From: Lachnospiraceae bacterium
Lineage (GTDB): Bacteria; Bacillota; Clostridia; Lachnospirales; Lachnospiraceae
NCBI GenBank assembly: GCA_028693165.1
Contig: JAQUVX010000018.1
Span: 25,251 to 89,250, forward strand
Reading direction: 5' to 3'
DNA: 64,000 bases
This document shows, piece after piece, positions 1 to 9,026 of the stretch. The stretch's first letter is position 1. Each line of letters opens with the position of its first letter. Both the position numbers and the translations under genes were made by a program. The notes below the pieces were generated by a model. It had not been told where the DNA came from. It saw only the letters and a program-made list of their open reading frames with translations, and did no database searches.

Positions 1-1
1 C

Positions 2-949
2 ATTCAGGTTTGGCTGGCCGCTGATGAAAATGATACAGTGGAAAGTGCTGCAGCCCGCTTTGAGGAGATGAGCCAGGCATTTCGGGAGAACTACGGGCAG
101 GTGGAAATTCAGGTGACAGCTGTCCCGTCGAGAGAGTATGAGGAAAAAATCAATCAGGCGGCCAGTGAGGGAACACTGCCAGACCTGTTTGACAGTACCC
201 TGCTGAATCCGGAGCATTATACACAACTGCAGCCGCTGGATGAAACGCTGAACCTGCTAAAGGACAATTCCCCATATCTTTTTCTGGATCAATATCAGAC
301 GCTGTTTCCGGAGAAAAAGCAGATGCCGCTTTGTTTCCAGATTCCGGTGATCTATACCCGCGGAGCTGCAGAGGCAGCGGGGGAGATGTCGGAGCTTGTT
401 CTGGATGGATATGATGAGCTGAAAGACGGGGATGCCTGTTCTTACTCTGTGAAAGCAGACGATCTGATGCTGTATGATGAACTGCTGGGAGAGGGATGCT
501 CCGAAGAGTATGAGAAGATCGCACAGGAAAACGGTGCAGATATGTTTGCGTCGGGGTATCAGCTGTTTAAAGATAATAAGGTGAAATACTATCTGTCTGA
601 TACAAGCGACTATCAGATGCTGACGGAGGATCTGCCGATGGAGTTTGGCGTGCAGTTTCCAAAGCAGGAGAATTGTGTCATCAGACCGGATCATCTATGG
701 AGTGTCAGCGCAGTGTCCGGAGAGGATCAGAAAAAGGCATCGGAATGGCTGATCTCCTATATGCTTACGGACAGCGCCCAGCGTGTGTTGGGAGTGAAGA
801 GTCTGGAGGGGATTCCGCTGAGCAGGAATATGTGTGATCTGTTTGCACAGGTATATCAGAAGGATCTTGAGAAAGTGAAAGATTATGCTGAGACGGCAGA
901 TGTGAAGGACAGCCGCTGGATCGGTGAAAGTATAAAATATAAAAGATAA
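2..949 (+). CDS. Extracellular solute-binding-like protein, 5' end cut off by the window
   Basis: The reading frame is open to the left edge (it reads IQVWLAADENDT before the first possible GTG at 38), so the true start lies outside the window. The visible 315 residues resemble the mature part of a family 1 ABC solute-binding protein: alternating alpha/beta segments, a TLPDLFDSTLLN stretch and a C-terminal helical lobe (DQKKASEWLISYML). No membrane segment or permease gene is visible beside it. It sits 15 bp upstream of the FHA-ABC transporter gene and seems co-transcribed with the T7SS locus. It may sense or bind a wall-derived ligand rather than feed an importer; that is inference. The missing N-terminus could carry another domain. 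Confidence 0.6.
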   Translation: MQVWLAADENDTVESAAARFEEMSQAFRENYGQVEIQVTAVPSREYEEKINQAASEGTLPDLFDSTLLNPEHYTQLQPLDETLNLLKDNSPYLFLDQYQTLFPEKKQMPLCFQIPVIYTRGAAEAAGEMSELVLDGYDELKDGDACSYSVKADDLMLYDELLGEGCSEEYEKIAQENGADMFASGYQLFKDNKVKYYLSDTSDYQMLTEDLPMEFGVQFPKQENCVIRPDHLWSVSAVSGEDQKKASEWLISYMLTDSAQRVLGVKSLEGIPLSRNMCDLFAQVYQKDLEKVKDYAETADVKDSRWIGESIKYKR

Positions 950-964
950 TGGAAGGTTGAAACG

Positions 965-3286
965 ATGAGACAGGGGAATGAGCAGGAAGCAGAGGGTATG
1001 CTGCTGGTGATCACACCAGATGGGAAGGTGAGGGATTATCATCTGCAGCAGATGGGAAAACGGATCATTTCGATCGGGCGCGACAGCACAAATGATATTG
1101 TACTTGAGAGTGGAAAAGTATCTCATGAACACGGTCAGCTGATCGTGGAACAAAATAAAATCATGTATCAGGATAAACAGAGCAGCAATGGTACCTACAT
1201 TGATATCCTGAGAAATAAAAAATATCTGCACCATTCGGATGCGGTGATTCAGCTGAATGATGGGATGGTGATGAATATCGGCGGGGAGGGAAAGAAAGAG
1301 TCAGTGTATATGCTGTATTCGGTCTTTCTTCCGAATGAGGGCTGGCAGAAAATCAGCATCAACAGAAAACAGCTTACCATGGGCCGTGCTTCAAACAATG
1401 ATATTGTTCTGGCGCATCCGGCGATTTCCAGACTTCATGCCTCCATAGAGCCGTCCGAACAGGGTTATGAGCTGGTAAACAACAGCAAAAACGGGGTGCT
1501 TTTGAACGGAAGGGTCATTCAGGATAAGGCAGTTTTGAAGGAATGTGATATCATACAGATCCTCGCGTTCCAGATGATCTATTTAAACGGAAGCATTTTC
1601 TACAAGACAAATTCCGACGGAATCAGCCTGACGGTTCAGCATCTGGGGAAAACCGTAGGAGGAGGCAGGAAGACACTGCTTCATGATGTGAATCTTCAGA
1701 TTGAGAGCAATGAATTCGTGGCGATCATCGGAGGCTCCGGTGCGGGCAAGACTACCTTGATGAATGCAATCAGTGGCTTTGACCGGAAAATCACCGGACA
1801 GGTGTACTGCAACGGTCTGGATCTGCTGAGTAATTTTAAGTATTTAAAGGCAATCATCGGTTATGTGCCTCAGGAAGATATTATTTATCAGAATCTTACC
1901 CTGCGCAAGATGCTGGAGTACACTGCAAAGCTGAAAATGCCGGACGATGTGACGAAGCAGGAAAGAAACCGTCAGATCGAGAATGTGCTTGAGATGGTGG
2001 AATTGAAGCCACAGGAAAATACATACATCCGGAAACTGTCCGGTGGTCAGAAAAAGCGCGCAAGCATTGCGGTGGAGCTGCTGGCAGATCCGCGGCTGTT
2101 TTTTCTGGATGAGCCGACATCCGGTCTTGATCCGGGAACCGAGCAGAACCTGATGCGGACACTCAACCGCCTTTCCAAGACGCAGAAAAAAACCATCATT
2201 ATGGTGACTCATACCATTCAGAATCTGGACCTCTGTGACAGGATCATCCTGATGGGAACGGGCGGAAGGTGCTGCTTTAATGGAACCTATGAGGAGGCGA
2301 AGATGTTCTTCGACACTCAGAACCTTGCAGATGCCTACAATACAGTGACCGCAGATTCCACAACATGGGAAAAAGAATTTAATAAATTCCAGAAGAAAGA
2401 CTATGAAGTTGAGATGCAGTCGGAGCAGATCAAAAACGATATGAAAGCGTCGGTCAGGCGTTCATCCGCTCTCCGTCAGTGGTTTATCCTGATGCAGCGC
2501 TATATGGAGCTGATAAGGAATGACAGGATGCGTCTTGTTATCCTGATGTTGCAGCCGATCATAATCGGCGGAATGCTGTATCTTGTGGCAGATGATTCGG
2601 TGTTTGATGTCTATGAAAATACGAAGACGATGCTTTTTGCTCTGTGCTGTTCGGGAATCTGGATCGGACTGTTCAACTCCATTCAGGAAATCTGCAAAGA
2701 GCGGAATATACTGCGGCGTGAGTATATGACGAACTTAAAACTGCCGGTATATGTGATGAGTAAATTTGTTGTGCAGGCGTTGATCGGTCTGATCCAGACC
2801 GTGCTGCTTTCCGGCACTTTCATACTGGCAACAGGCAAGGAGCGTACAGGAGTTTTCATGGACAGTTTTGTGCCGGAAATCATTCTGACAATCTGGCTTG
2901 TGGTGATTGCCTCTGAAGCTATGGGGCTTCTGGTATCAGCAAATGCAAAATCAGGCGACAAGGCCATGGTGGCGGCACCTTTTTTATTGATTATCCAGCT
3001 TCTGTTCTCCGGTATTTTATTCAAGTTGAAGGGCGCCGGAGAATATATTTCGTATCTGACTGTAAGCAGATGGACGGTGGAGTCTCTGGGCGGAATCGCG
3101 GATTTAAACAGTCTTCCGCTTAAGCTGCAGGCTGACTACCCGATGATCGAGCATGAGGCAGAAGCATTTTTTGAGGCGACCGGGGATCATGTGCTGCACT
3201 GCTGGGGAATCCTGGGAATCATGATTGTAGCATATCTGGTTCTCAGCATAATCAGTCTGAGCAGGCTGTCTGAAGATTCCAGATAA
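965..3286 (+). CDS. FHA-FHA-ABC transporter fusion (Rv1747-like)
   Basis: This 773-residue protein has two forkhead-associated domains (GRDSTND near residue 36, GRASNND near 138, each followed by a histidine-containing SxxH-type strand). An ABC ATPase domain follows: Walker A GGSGAGKTT near 256, signature LSGGQKKR near 357, Walker B LFFLDEP near 377. The C-terminal third (about 510-773) is an ABC-2-type membrane domain with about six hydrophobic segments. The layout matches mycobacterial Rv1747, an exporter whose FHA domains bind phosphothreonines made by a PASTA-type kinase; a PASTA kinase lies downstream here. The substrate is unknown. ATG at 965 follows GGAAGG. It is probably co-transcribed with its neighbours. 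Confidence 0.85.
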   Translation: MRQGNEQEAEGMLLVITPDGKVRDYHLQQMGKRIISIGRDSTNDIVLESGKVSHEHGQLIVEQNKIMYQDKQSSNGTYIDILRNKKYLHHSDAVIQLNDGMVMNIGGEGKKESVYMLYSVFLPNEGWQKISINRKQLTMGRASNNDIVLAHPAISRLHASIEPSEQGYELVNNSKNGVLLNGRVIQDKAVLKECDIIQILAFQMIYLNGSIFYKTNSDGISLTVQHLGKTVGGGRKTLLHDVNLQIESNEFVAIIGGSGAGKTTLMNAISGFDRKITGQVYCNGLDLLSNFKYLKAIIGYVPQEDIIYQNLTLRKMLEYTAKLKMPDDVTKQERNRQIENVLEMVELKPQENTYIRKLSGGQKKRASIAVELLADPRLFFLDEPTSGLDPGTEQNLMRTLNRLSKTQKKTIIMVTHTIQNLDLCDRIILMGTGGRCCFNGTYEEAKMFFDTQNLADAYNTVTADSTTWEKEFNKFQKKDYEVEMQSEQIKNDMKASVRRSSALRQWFILMQRYMELIRNDRMRLVILMLQPIIIGGMLYLVADDSVFDVYENTKTMLFALCCSGIWIGLFNSIQEICKERNILRREYMTNLKLPVYVMSKFVVQALIGLIQTVLLSGTFILATGKERTGVFMDSFVPEIILTIWLVVIASEAMGLLVSANAKSGDKAMVAAPFLLIIQLLFSGILFKLKGAGEYISYLTVSRWTVESLGGIADLNSLPLKLQADYPMIEHEAEAFFEATGDHVLHCWGILGIMIVAYLVLSIISLSRLSEDSR

Positions 3287-3326
3287 GAAGAAACGGGAAA
3301 ATGACGAGAGTGGAGGAAGCAGCAGT

Positions 3327-4118
3327 ATGGAAAATGGAAGTATACTTGTGGTCGGGTTTGTGGTCCTGTTTGGTTTTTTGCTTTTGCTGGGTTTTTTAAT
3401 GAAAGGTGAGCGTTTTACCATGTATCAGGAGGCTACGGGGAAGAGTATTGAGGTGAAACGGGGATTCTCTTTTACGTATATGTTTTTCGGGCCGTTTGTT
3501 CCGCTGCTTCGCGGGCATATCGGCGGATTCTTCCTCACGTTTTTCGTGGAAGTGTGCAGCTGCGGGCTGGCGCATTTGATTCTCCTGTTCTGTTACAACG
3601 GTATGTACATTAACTGGCTTGCAAATAACGGATTCAGAAGACTGGGAATAGATGAGACAGGAAAGCGGTCAGACGGAGCGATTAATATCCAGATAAATAC
3701 GACACCGGATCACAGCATACCGTATCAGGACGCAAAGGAACTGATTCAGCCGGTTAATGCGCAGATGGAATCAGGAGATGATGAAGGCAGGACGGTGGCA
3801 CTTTCAGGAAATGGCGAGCTGATCGGAACCGGCGGGATGTATCAGGGGGCAGAAATTCCGATAACTGCAGGAGAAAAAATTATCATCGGGAGGGATGGTG
3901 AGAACAGCAATCTGGTTATCCCCAACCGTGAGATCAGCAGAAAACACTGTGAGATCACATATGATGCCTACAACCAGACATATGTGATCTGCGACTATTC
4001 GACTAACGGTGTGTACCTGCAGGACAGCACAAGGGTGGCGGTACAGCAGCCAGTTTATCTTCAGCCGGGCAGTGTGATTCGCATAGGAAAAACAGAAAAC
4101 ACATTTCAGTTGAAGTGA
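3327..4118 (+). CDS. Membrane-anchored FHA-domain protein
   Basis: This 263-residue protein has an N-terminal transmembrane helix (about residues 5-24). A second hydrophobic region (about 50-95) contains a GFSFTYMFFGPFVPLLRGH segment reminiscent of DUF2628-type membrane proteins. A long linker leads to a C-terminal FHA domain (IIIGRDGENSN near 184, ISRKHCEI, then STNGVYL). The key phosphothreonine-binding residues (GR, SRKH, STNG) are present, so it should bind phosphothreonine at the inner face of the membrane. It lies between the FHA-ABC transporter and the pseudokinase. A direct partner could be a phosphorylated site on the kinase or on the zinc-ribbon FHA protein; that is inference. Confidence 0.8.
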   Translation: MENGSILVVGFVVLFGFLLLLGFLMKGERFTMYQEATGKSIEVKRGFSFTYMFFGPFVPLLRGHIGGFFLTFFVEVCSCGLAHLILLFCYNGMYINWLANNGFRRLGIDETGKRSDGAINIQINTTPDHSIPYQDAKELIQPVNAQMESGDDEGRTVALSGNGELIGTGGMYQGAEIPITAGEKIIIGRDGENSNLVIPNREISRKHCEITYDAYNQTYVICDYSTNGVYLQDSTRVAVQQPVYLQPGSVIRIGKTENTFQLK

Positions 4119-4132
4119 CAGGAGTGAAGCAT

Positions 4133-5101
4133 ATGAAACGATGTCTGAATTGTATGGAAGAATATGAGGAAGAACAGGCAGAATGTCCATTTTGTGGCTG
4201 GTTCAAAGCAGAAAAGAAGGATGAGGCACTGGAACCTGGCAGCATCCTGCAGGGGCGATATATCGTAGGGACAGTAAGGAGGAGGAACTGCGCGGATATT
4301 CTTTATATCGGATGGGACGCCCTGTTCTCAAGAAAGGTGTTTATTGAAGAGTATTTTCCGAAGTCGCGGACATACAGGCTTCACGGAGAAACGCTGGAGC
4401 GGTTCAAAGCAGACGATCCGGATGTGACGGAGGGTTTAAATCGCTTTATCGAGTCGGGGCAGATGCTGATCTCCCTGGATGAAACAGCGGGGCTTCTTCC
4501 GGTATTTGCAGTAATCAGTGAGAATCAGACGGCTTATATGATTCTTGAGTATCCGGGCGACAGGACGCTTCGGGATGTGCTTGAAAGCAGGGCTCCGATG
4601 ACGATTGATGAGGCAGAGAAGCTTCTGATGAATCTGTCGAGACCGCTTCTGGCAGCGCACCGGAACGAAATTTATCACGGTCAGCTGAACCTGGAGTGCT
4701 GCTATGCAGTACCCCAGGGAAAATATAAAATCGGAGATTTCAATGATACCGGTGTTATCACACAGGATACCGGTGATGATCATTATGAAGCACCATGTCC
4801 GGATGCCGATATCTTTGAACTGGCACATATCGTGGGAGCTGCTCTGACCGGGGTGAAGCTATGGGAGAGCCGTTCGGTGGACGACAATCTGGAGAAACTG
4901 TCGAATACGATTCCGGACTATGTGATCGACGCCTTGAGTCATGCAACAAGCGAGAATCCGGATGTCTGGCCGTCCTCTCTCAGACGGTTTGTGGACGAGT
5001 TTATGGATGAAGCAACCATTGAGCTTCCGTCCGGCAGAGTGTTTGACGAGGAGGAACAGCCCAGAAAGAATCATGTGATCTGGAAAAAAATATTCAGCTA
5101 A
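4133..5101 (+). CDS. Zinc-ribbon pseudokinase (inactive Ser/Thr kinase homologue)
   Basis: Start ATG at 4133 follows ACAGGAG and gives MKRCLNCMEEYE, matching the N-terminus of the active kinase at 5869. The protein (322 residues) has a zinc ribbon (C4, C7, C18, C21) and a kinase-like fold whose catalytic residues are lost. The glycine-rich loop is degenerate. The VAIKEYLP strand of the paralogue reads VFIEEYFP here, so the ATP-binding Lys is Glu. The HRDIAPDN loop reads HGQLNLEC, losing the catalytic Asp. DFG is DFN. There is no transmembrane segment and no PASTA domain. It probably acts as a regulator or scaffold for the neighbouring kinase. Catalysis is very unlikely unless by a non-standard mechanism. 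Confidence 0.8.
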   Translation: MKRCLNCMEEYEEEQAECPFCGWFKAEKKDEALEPGSILQGRYIVGTVRRRNCADILYIGWDALFSRKVFIEEYFPKSRTYRLHGETLERFKADDPDVTEGLNRFIESGQMLISLDETAGLLPVFAVISENQTAYMILEYPGDRTLRDVLESRAPMTIDEAEKLLMNLSRPLLAAHRNEIYHGQLNLECCYAVPQGKYKIGDFNDTGVITQDTGDDHYEAPCPDADIFELAHIVGAALTGVKLWESRSVDDNLEKLSNTIPDYVIDALSHATSENPDVWPSSLRRFVDEFMDEATIELPSGRVFDEEEQPRKNHVIWKKIFS

Positions 5102-5114
5102 ACAGGATAATCTG

Positions 5115-5134
5115 AGAAGATCAAAGAATCTTCT
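5115..5134 (+). other. Small intergenic hairpin
   Basis: A 7-bp perfect stem (AGAAGAT/ATCTTCT) with a 6-nt loop lies between the pseudokinase and the FHA zinc-ribbon gene, 27 bp before its ATG and just upstream of AAAGGAGG. It lacks a T run, so it is more likely a processing or stability element than a terminator. Confidence 0.3.
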
Positions 5135-5160
5135 TCGATAATAAAAGGAGGTATACCATT

Positions 5161-5847
5161 ATGAATTTAACAAAATGCAGCAATGGACACTATTATGACG
5201 CGGATAAGTATTCTTCGTGTCCACATTGCAAAAAGGGTCAGGGAACAGACGAAGATGTTACGGTAAATATGGAGCGGACCGGTACACTGAGTGATCACGA
5301 TGATGAAAAGACAGTTTCCATGGAGCATTCTTCTGTTTTCGCAGGAGAACAGGCACAGGTTCCTGTGAATATTCCGCCTGTGAGTGAGAAGCAGGTGAAG
5401 AGTGTTTCACTGATGGATGCAGTCAATGTGGCTGCTGCTGCACCTGCCGCGGTGCCGGATAACGATAAGACGGTCAGCTACTACGGCGGCTCTATGGGAA
5501 CAGAACCGGTTGTCGGATGGTTGGTGTGCATCGAGGGAGAGACTCTCGGAAAGGCATTTGAGCTGAAAAACGGAAAGAACTTTATCGGTCGCAGTCAGAG
5601 CATGGATGTAATCCTGGAAGGGGATCCCAATGTCTCAAGAGAGCGCCATGCAATCGTAACTTATGAGCCGAAGGGAAGAGTATTTATCGCTCAGCCAGGC
5701 GAGTCCAGAGAACTGTTTTATATGAACGACAAGGTAGTACTGATGAATGTGGAAATGCATGACAGGGATATCCTGTCAATCGGAAAAACCAGGCTGATGT
5801 TTGTTCCACTGTGCGGTCCGGATTTTGCCTGGGAAGATACACATTGA
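5161..5847 (+). CDS. Zinc-ribbon FHA protein with repeated TV phosphosite-like motifs
   Basis: This is a 228-residue soluble protein. The N-terminus has a treble-cleft-like zinc motif (C6, H10, C20, C23). A flexible acidic region follows with three similar motifs: DEDVTVNME (T34), DEKTVSME (T51) and DNDKTVSYY (T104). The C-terminal FHA domain (about 120-215) carries FIGRSQSMD and VSRERHAI. The layout recalls GarA/FhaA-type proteins, in which a phosphothreonine in a flexible tail is bound by an FHA domain, in cis or in trans. It lies directly before the PASTA kinase and is the best candidate substrate. A strong RBS (AAAGGAGG) precedes ATG 5161. Confidence 0.8.
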   Translation: MNLTKCSNGHYYDADKYSSCPHCKKGQGTDEDVTVNMERTGTLSDHDDEKTVSMEHSSVFAGEQAQVPVNIPPVSEKQVKSVSLMDAVNVAAAAPAAVPDNDKTVSYYGGSMGTEPVVGWLVCIEGETLGKAFELKNGKNFIGRSQSMDVILEGDPNVSRERHAIVTYEPKGRVFIAQPGESRELFYMNDKVVLMNVEMHDRDILSIGKTRLMFVPLCGPDFAWEDTH

Positions 5848-5868
5848 TAACAGGCAAAGGTGGAGAAC

Positions 5869-8046
5869 ATGAAAATATTATGCTTTGGCTGCATGGAAGA
5901 ATATGAGGGAGACTATGATGTCTGCCCTTACTGCGGTTACGTCCAGGGCACTCCTGCAAAGGAAGCTTATCACATTACACCGGGAGTGATGCTGAAAGGA
6001 CGATACAAGGTGGGACGCGTCCTCGGTTCCGGAGGGTTCGGTATTACTTACATAGGGTATGACATGATTCTGGAAAAGAAAGTGGCGATTAAGGAGTATC
6101 TGCCTACGGAATTTGCCACGCGAATGCCAAATCAGACAATGGTTACCGTGTACACAGGGGAAAAGCAGGAACAGTTTCTGGCAGGAATGAAAAAATCGCT
6201 GGATGAGGCAAAGCGTCTGGCGGAGTTCCAGCAGACACCCGGAATCACACAGGTTTTTGATTTCTTTGAGGAGAACAACACAGCTTATATCGTCATGGAG
6301 CTGCTGGAGGGGGAAACCTTAAAGGATAAGCTGAAGCGGGACGGCAAGATGACAGTGGAAGAAGCACTGCCGATCATTCTTGCAGTAATTGGTGCGTTGA
6401 AAGCGGTACATACCAAGAGCATCATACACAGGGATATTGCTCCGGATAATATCTATCTGCTGAAAAACGGAGAGGTCAAGCTACTGGACTTTGGCGCATC
6501 CCGCCAGGTTACAACCACACACAGCAAGTCGCTTACGGTAATCTTAAAACTTGGATATGCGCCAGTGGAGCAGTATCAGAGCGGAGGGAATCAGGGACCG
6601 TGGACGGACGTATACGCACTGGCAGCAACATTTTATAAAATGATCACGGGAAACCGTCCGCCGGAATCACCGGAGCGAAGGATCCGGGATACGCTGAAGG
6701 AGCCGTCGAAGCTGGGGGTGGTGATTGATAAAAACATCGAAAATGCACTGATGAATGCGCTCCATGTGCGGATCGAAGATCGTACAAAGTCAGCGGAGGA
6801 ATTTGAGAATGCACTGTATTCTCCGGAATGTCAGCGCACAGAGGCCACAGTGGAGAAGGTGGATATGGGGCGCTGGCCGCGCTGGCTGAAGGTGCTTTGT
6901 GCAGTGGCCGGAGCAGGTGTCATGACCTTCGGCATACTGCTGGCAACAGGAGTGATCGTCATAGATCTTCCAGAGCTCCCGTCCTTTAGCCAGACAGAGG
7001 GAACGGCGTGGATGCCGAGTCTTGTAAATATGTCACAGGATGATGCAAAAGCGCGTCTGGAGGAGCTGGGACTGAAGTGCGAAATCGGAGGAACAGAACC
7101 CTCTGATACGATCATGAAAGGGTACGTGCTGGGGCAGGCAGACAAGGAAGGACAGAAGATCGAAGCGGGAGATGAAATTCCTATAGGAACAAAGGTTTAT
7201 GTTACGATCAGCTCCGGTAACGGAAAGACTGAGATACCGGATATTCTGTGGATGGATGAGGCAACAGCGCGCGCCAGACTTACCGATGCAGAGCTGATTG
7301 CCATAAACACGACAGAAGATACGGAGAGTTGGGCACCGGCAGGTGTTGTGACAGGTGCAGAACCGGAAATTGGTACAGAGATTAAATTGGAAGAGGTCAT
7401 TACGCTGAAAATCGCATCCGGCAACAGTGTGCCGGAAAGCGGGAAGGCGGAGATACCGGATCTGACCGGTGTGAATGAGCAGGCGGCTTACAATCAGATG
7501 AAAGAAGCAGGTCTGTTCTTCAAAAAGGAAAACCTGGAATACAGTACGACTGTTGAAAAAGGAAACATCATCAGCCAGAGCCCGGCGGCAGGCACGGAGG
7601 CATCAAAGGGTGATACGGTGACAGTCATTGTCAGTGATGGTCCGAAACAGGTCCAGTTGATCAGCGTGGTCGGTCAGACAGAAGCAGAAGCAAGGACGGC
7701 ACTGGAAGGTCTTGGAGTGACTGTGAGTGTGACACAGGATTATAGTGATACGGTAGAGGCAGGACGGGTCATAACGCAGAGTATTGAGCCGGGAAGTGTC
7801 AGCGAGGGAACGGAAGTGGTACTGACGGTGAGCAGAGGAGTAAGGCCGGCCGAGACGACCAGAGCGAATACCGGTAGAGGAAATACTGGTGGAGGAAATA
7901 CCGGTGGAGGAAATACCGGTGGAGGAAATACTGGTGGAGGAAATACTGGTGGAGAAAGTAACGCAGCTGTGACGGCTCCGACGGCTCCGGCTCCGCCGCC
8001 CACAACTGCCCCAAAACCAACTACGGATCCGGATACAGACTGGTAA
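5869..8046 (+). CDS. Membrane Ser/Thr protein kinase with zinc ribbon and PASTA domains
   Basis: ATG at 5869 is preferred over GTG 5860 because AAAGGTGG precedes it and the N-terminus (MKILCFGCMEEYE) matches the pseudokinase. The 725-residue protein has, in order: a zinc ribbon (CFGC, CPYCG); a Hanks-type kinase domain (GSGGFG near 52, AIK lysine near 75, HRDIAPDN near 187, DFGAS near 207); one transmembrane helix (about 340-367); about four PASTA repeats outside the cell (about 375-665); and a Gly/Asn/Thr-rich tail. PASTA domains bind muropeptides or lipid II. It should phosphorylate nearby FHA partners and link wall state to the secretion system. All catalytic residues are intact. Confidence 0.9.
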   Translation: MKILCFGCMEEYEGDYDVCPYCGYVQGTPAKEAYHITPGVMLKGRYKVGRVLGSGGFGITYIGYDMILEKKVAIKEYLPTEFATRMPNQTMVTVYTGEKQEQFLAGMKKSLDEAKRLAEFQQTPGITQVFDFFEENNTAYIVMELLEGETLKDKLKRDGKMTVEEALPIILAVIGALKAVHTKSIIHRDIAPDNIYLLKNGEVKLLDFGASRQVTTTHSKSLTVILKLGYAPVEQYQSGGNQGPWTDVYALAATFYKMITGNRPPESPERRIRDTLKEPSKLGVVIDKNIENALMNALHVRIEDRTKSAEEFENALYSPECQRTEATVEKVDMGRWPRWLKVLCAVAGAGVMTFGILLATGVIVIDLPELPSFSQTEGTAWMPSLVNMSQDDAKARLEELGLKCEIGGTEPSDTIMKGYVLGQADKEGQKIEAGDEIPIGTKVYVTISSGNGKTEIPDILWMDEATARARLTDAELIAINTTEDTESWAPAGVVTGAEPEIGTEIKLEEVITLKIASGNSVPESGKAEIPDLTGVNEQAAYNQMKEAGLFFKKENLEYSTTVEKGNIISQSPAAGTEASKGDTVTVIVSDGPKQVQLISVVGQTEAEARTALEGLGVTVSVTQDYSDTVEAGRVITQSIEPGSVSEGTEVVLTVSRGVRPAETTRANTGRGNTGGGNTGGGNTGGGNTGGGNTGGESNAAVTAPTAPAPPPTTAPKPTTDPDTDW
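7867..7956 (+). repeat. Six tandem 15-bp repeats encoding NTGGG units in the kinase tail
   Basis: Six head-to-tail copies of AATACCGGTGGAGGA (with single C/T and A/G changes) encode a repeated Asn-Thr-Gly-Gly-Gly linker after the last PASTA domain. The in-frame 15-bp unit predicts length variation between strains without frameshift. It is an intragenic linker, not a CRISPR array. Confidence 0.9.
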
Positions 8047-8051
8047 AAGGG

Positions 8052-8074
8052 TTACGTTCCGAACTGTAACGTAA
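8052..8074 (+). promoter_or_regulatory. Inverted repeat between kinase and wall-binding gene
   Basis: A perfect TTACGTT/AACGTAA inverted repeat (7 bp, 9-nt spacer) lies in the 55-bp gap before the wall-binding protein. It has no T run right after it. It could be a weak attenuator, a processing hairpin or a regulator site; the sequence does not decide. Confidence 0.3.
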
Positions 8075-8101
8075 AATAAAAAGAAAACAGAGGGTAAGAA
8101 A

Positions 8102-8977
8102 ATGAAGAAGAAAATAACAGCAGTAATGGTGACAGCAGCGTTAACAGCAGCATTTGCATTTACCGCATTTGCAGGTGAATGGGGAAGCGATGAGAAGGGA
8201 AGCTGGTACAAGAATGACAGCGGAAGCTATGCGAGAGAGCAGATGATGGTGATTGACGGAGTAACCTATGGATTTGATCAGTCGGCATATATGGTGAATG
8301 GCTGGAAGCAGTATGATTCCAAATGGTACTATTTTGAGCCGGGAGCAGGCAATCAGGTGAGCGGCTGGAAGCAGGTCGGAGATAACTGGTATTACCTGAA
8401 TCCGAACATAGGAAATGTGATGCAGACCTCATGGCAGCAGATCGGTGCCAAGCTGTATTATTTCCAGGAAGACGGAAGCATGGTAAAGGCAGGCACAAGA
8501 TTTTATGTGGGTGGATTTGCGTATGATACAGATGATACAGGTGCTGTAAAGCGAAATGTGACAGAGGAACCGGGAAACGGAAGAATCCTGATTTATGAGT
8601 CAGACGGACGAATTAAGTATAAAAATGATACTCTTCTTACGGGAAACAAAGCGGCAGGCAACGATGTTTATGTATATCTCACGGAAAATAATGAGGCTGT
8701 AAAGACAGATACAGCCACAGCCATCAACGATGCGATCAATGACAAGAAGGACGAACTGTATGAAAAATACAAAGAAGACGTACGGTCAGCAGCCAATACG
8801 AAAAAGTTTACTGATCGTCAGGCAAAATGGGAAGAGAAGGTAAGACGTCAGCTTACAGAGCTGTCCGCGTCAGCTGAAGATATCACGGCCTATATCCTGG
8901 AGGTTGAATACGGTCAATACGGGGATAGTGAATGGGGTAATGAAGAAGATAATGAAGAAGATAATGAATGGGACTAA
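8102..8977 (+). CDS. Secreted cell-wall-binding repeat protein
   Basis: This 291-residue protein begins with a clear Sec signal peptide (MKKKITAVMVTAALTAAFAF, cleavage near AFAG/EW). Residues about 28-130 hold choline/glucan-binding-type repeats with the usual Trp/Tyr/Gly pattern (NGWKQYDSKWYYF, SGWKQVGDNWYYL, TSWQQIGAKLYYF). The rest is a charged helical domain ending in an acidic run (EEDNEEDNEWD). Such repeats bind teichoic-acid choline or wall glycans. It stands between the PASTA kinase and the FHA genes, so it may anchor the apparatus to the wall or serve as a sensor partner. It has no sortase or catalytic motif. Confidence 0.8.
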   Translation: MKKKITAVMVTAALTAAFAFTAFAGEWGSDEKGSWYKNDSGSYAREQMMVIDGVTYGFDQSAYMVNGWKQYDSKWYYFEPGAGNQVSGWKQVGDNWYYLNPNIGNVMQTSWQQIGAKLYYFQEDGSMVKAGTRFYVGGFAYDTDDTGAVKRNVTEEPGNGRILIYESDGRIKYKNDTLLTGNKAAGNDVYVYLTENNEAVKTDTATAINDAINDKKDELYEKYKEDVRSAANTKKFTDRQAKWEEKVRRQLTELSASAEDITAYILEVEYGQYGDSEWGNEEDNEEDNEWD

Positions 8978-9026
8978 ATGATCAAGCTGTTCCGGGCAAA
9001 CGAAAGAATGGGGGACGGGTGAAAAG

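Noticed and set aside
7867-7956. Regular repeats that could suggest a CRISPR array
   Set aside because: The 15-bp unit is contiguous with no spacers and is in frame within the kinase gene.
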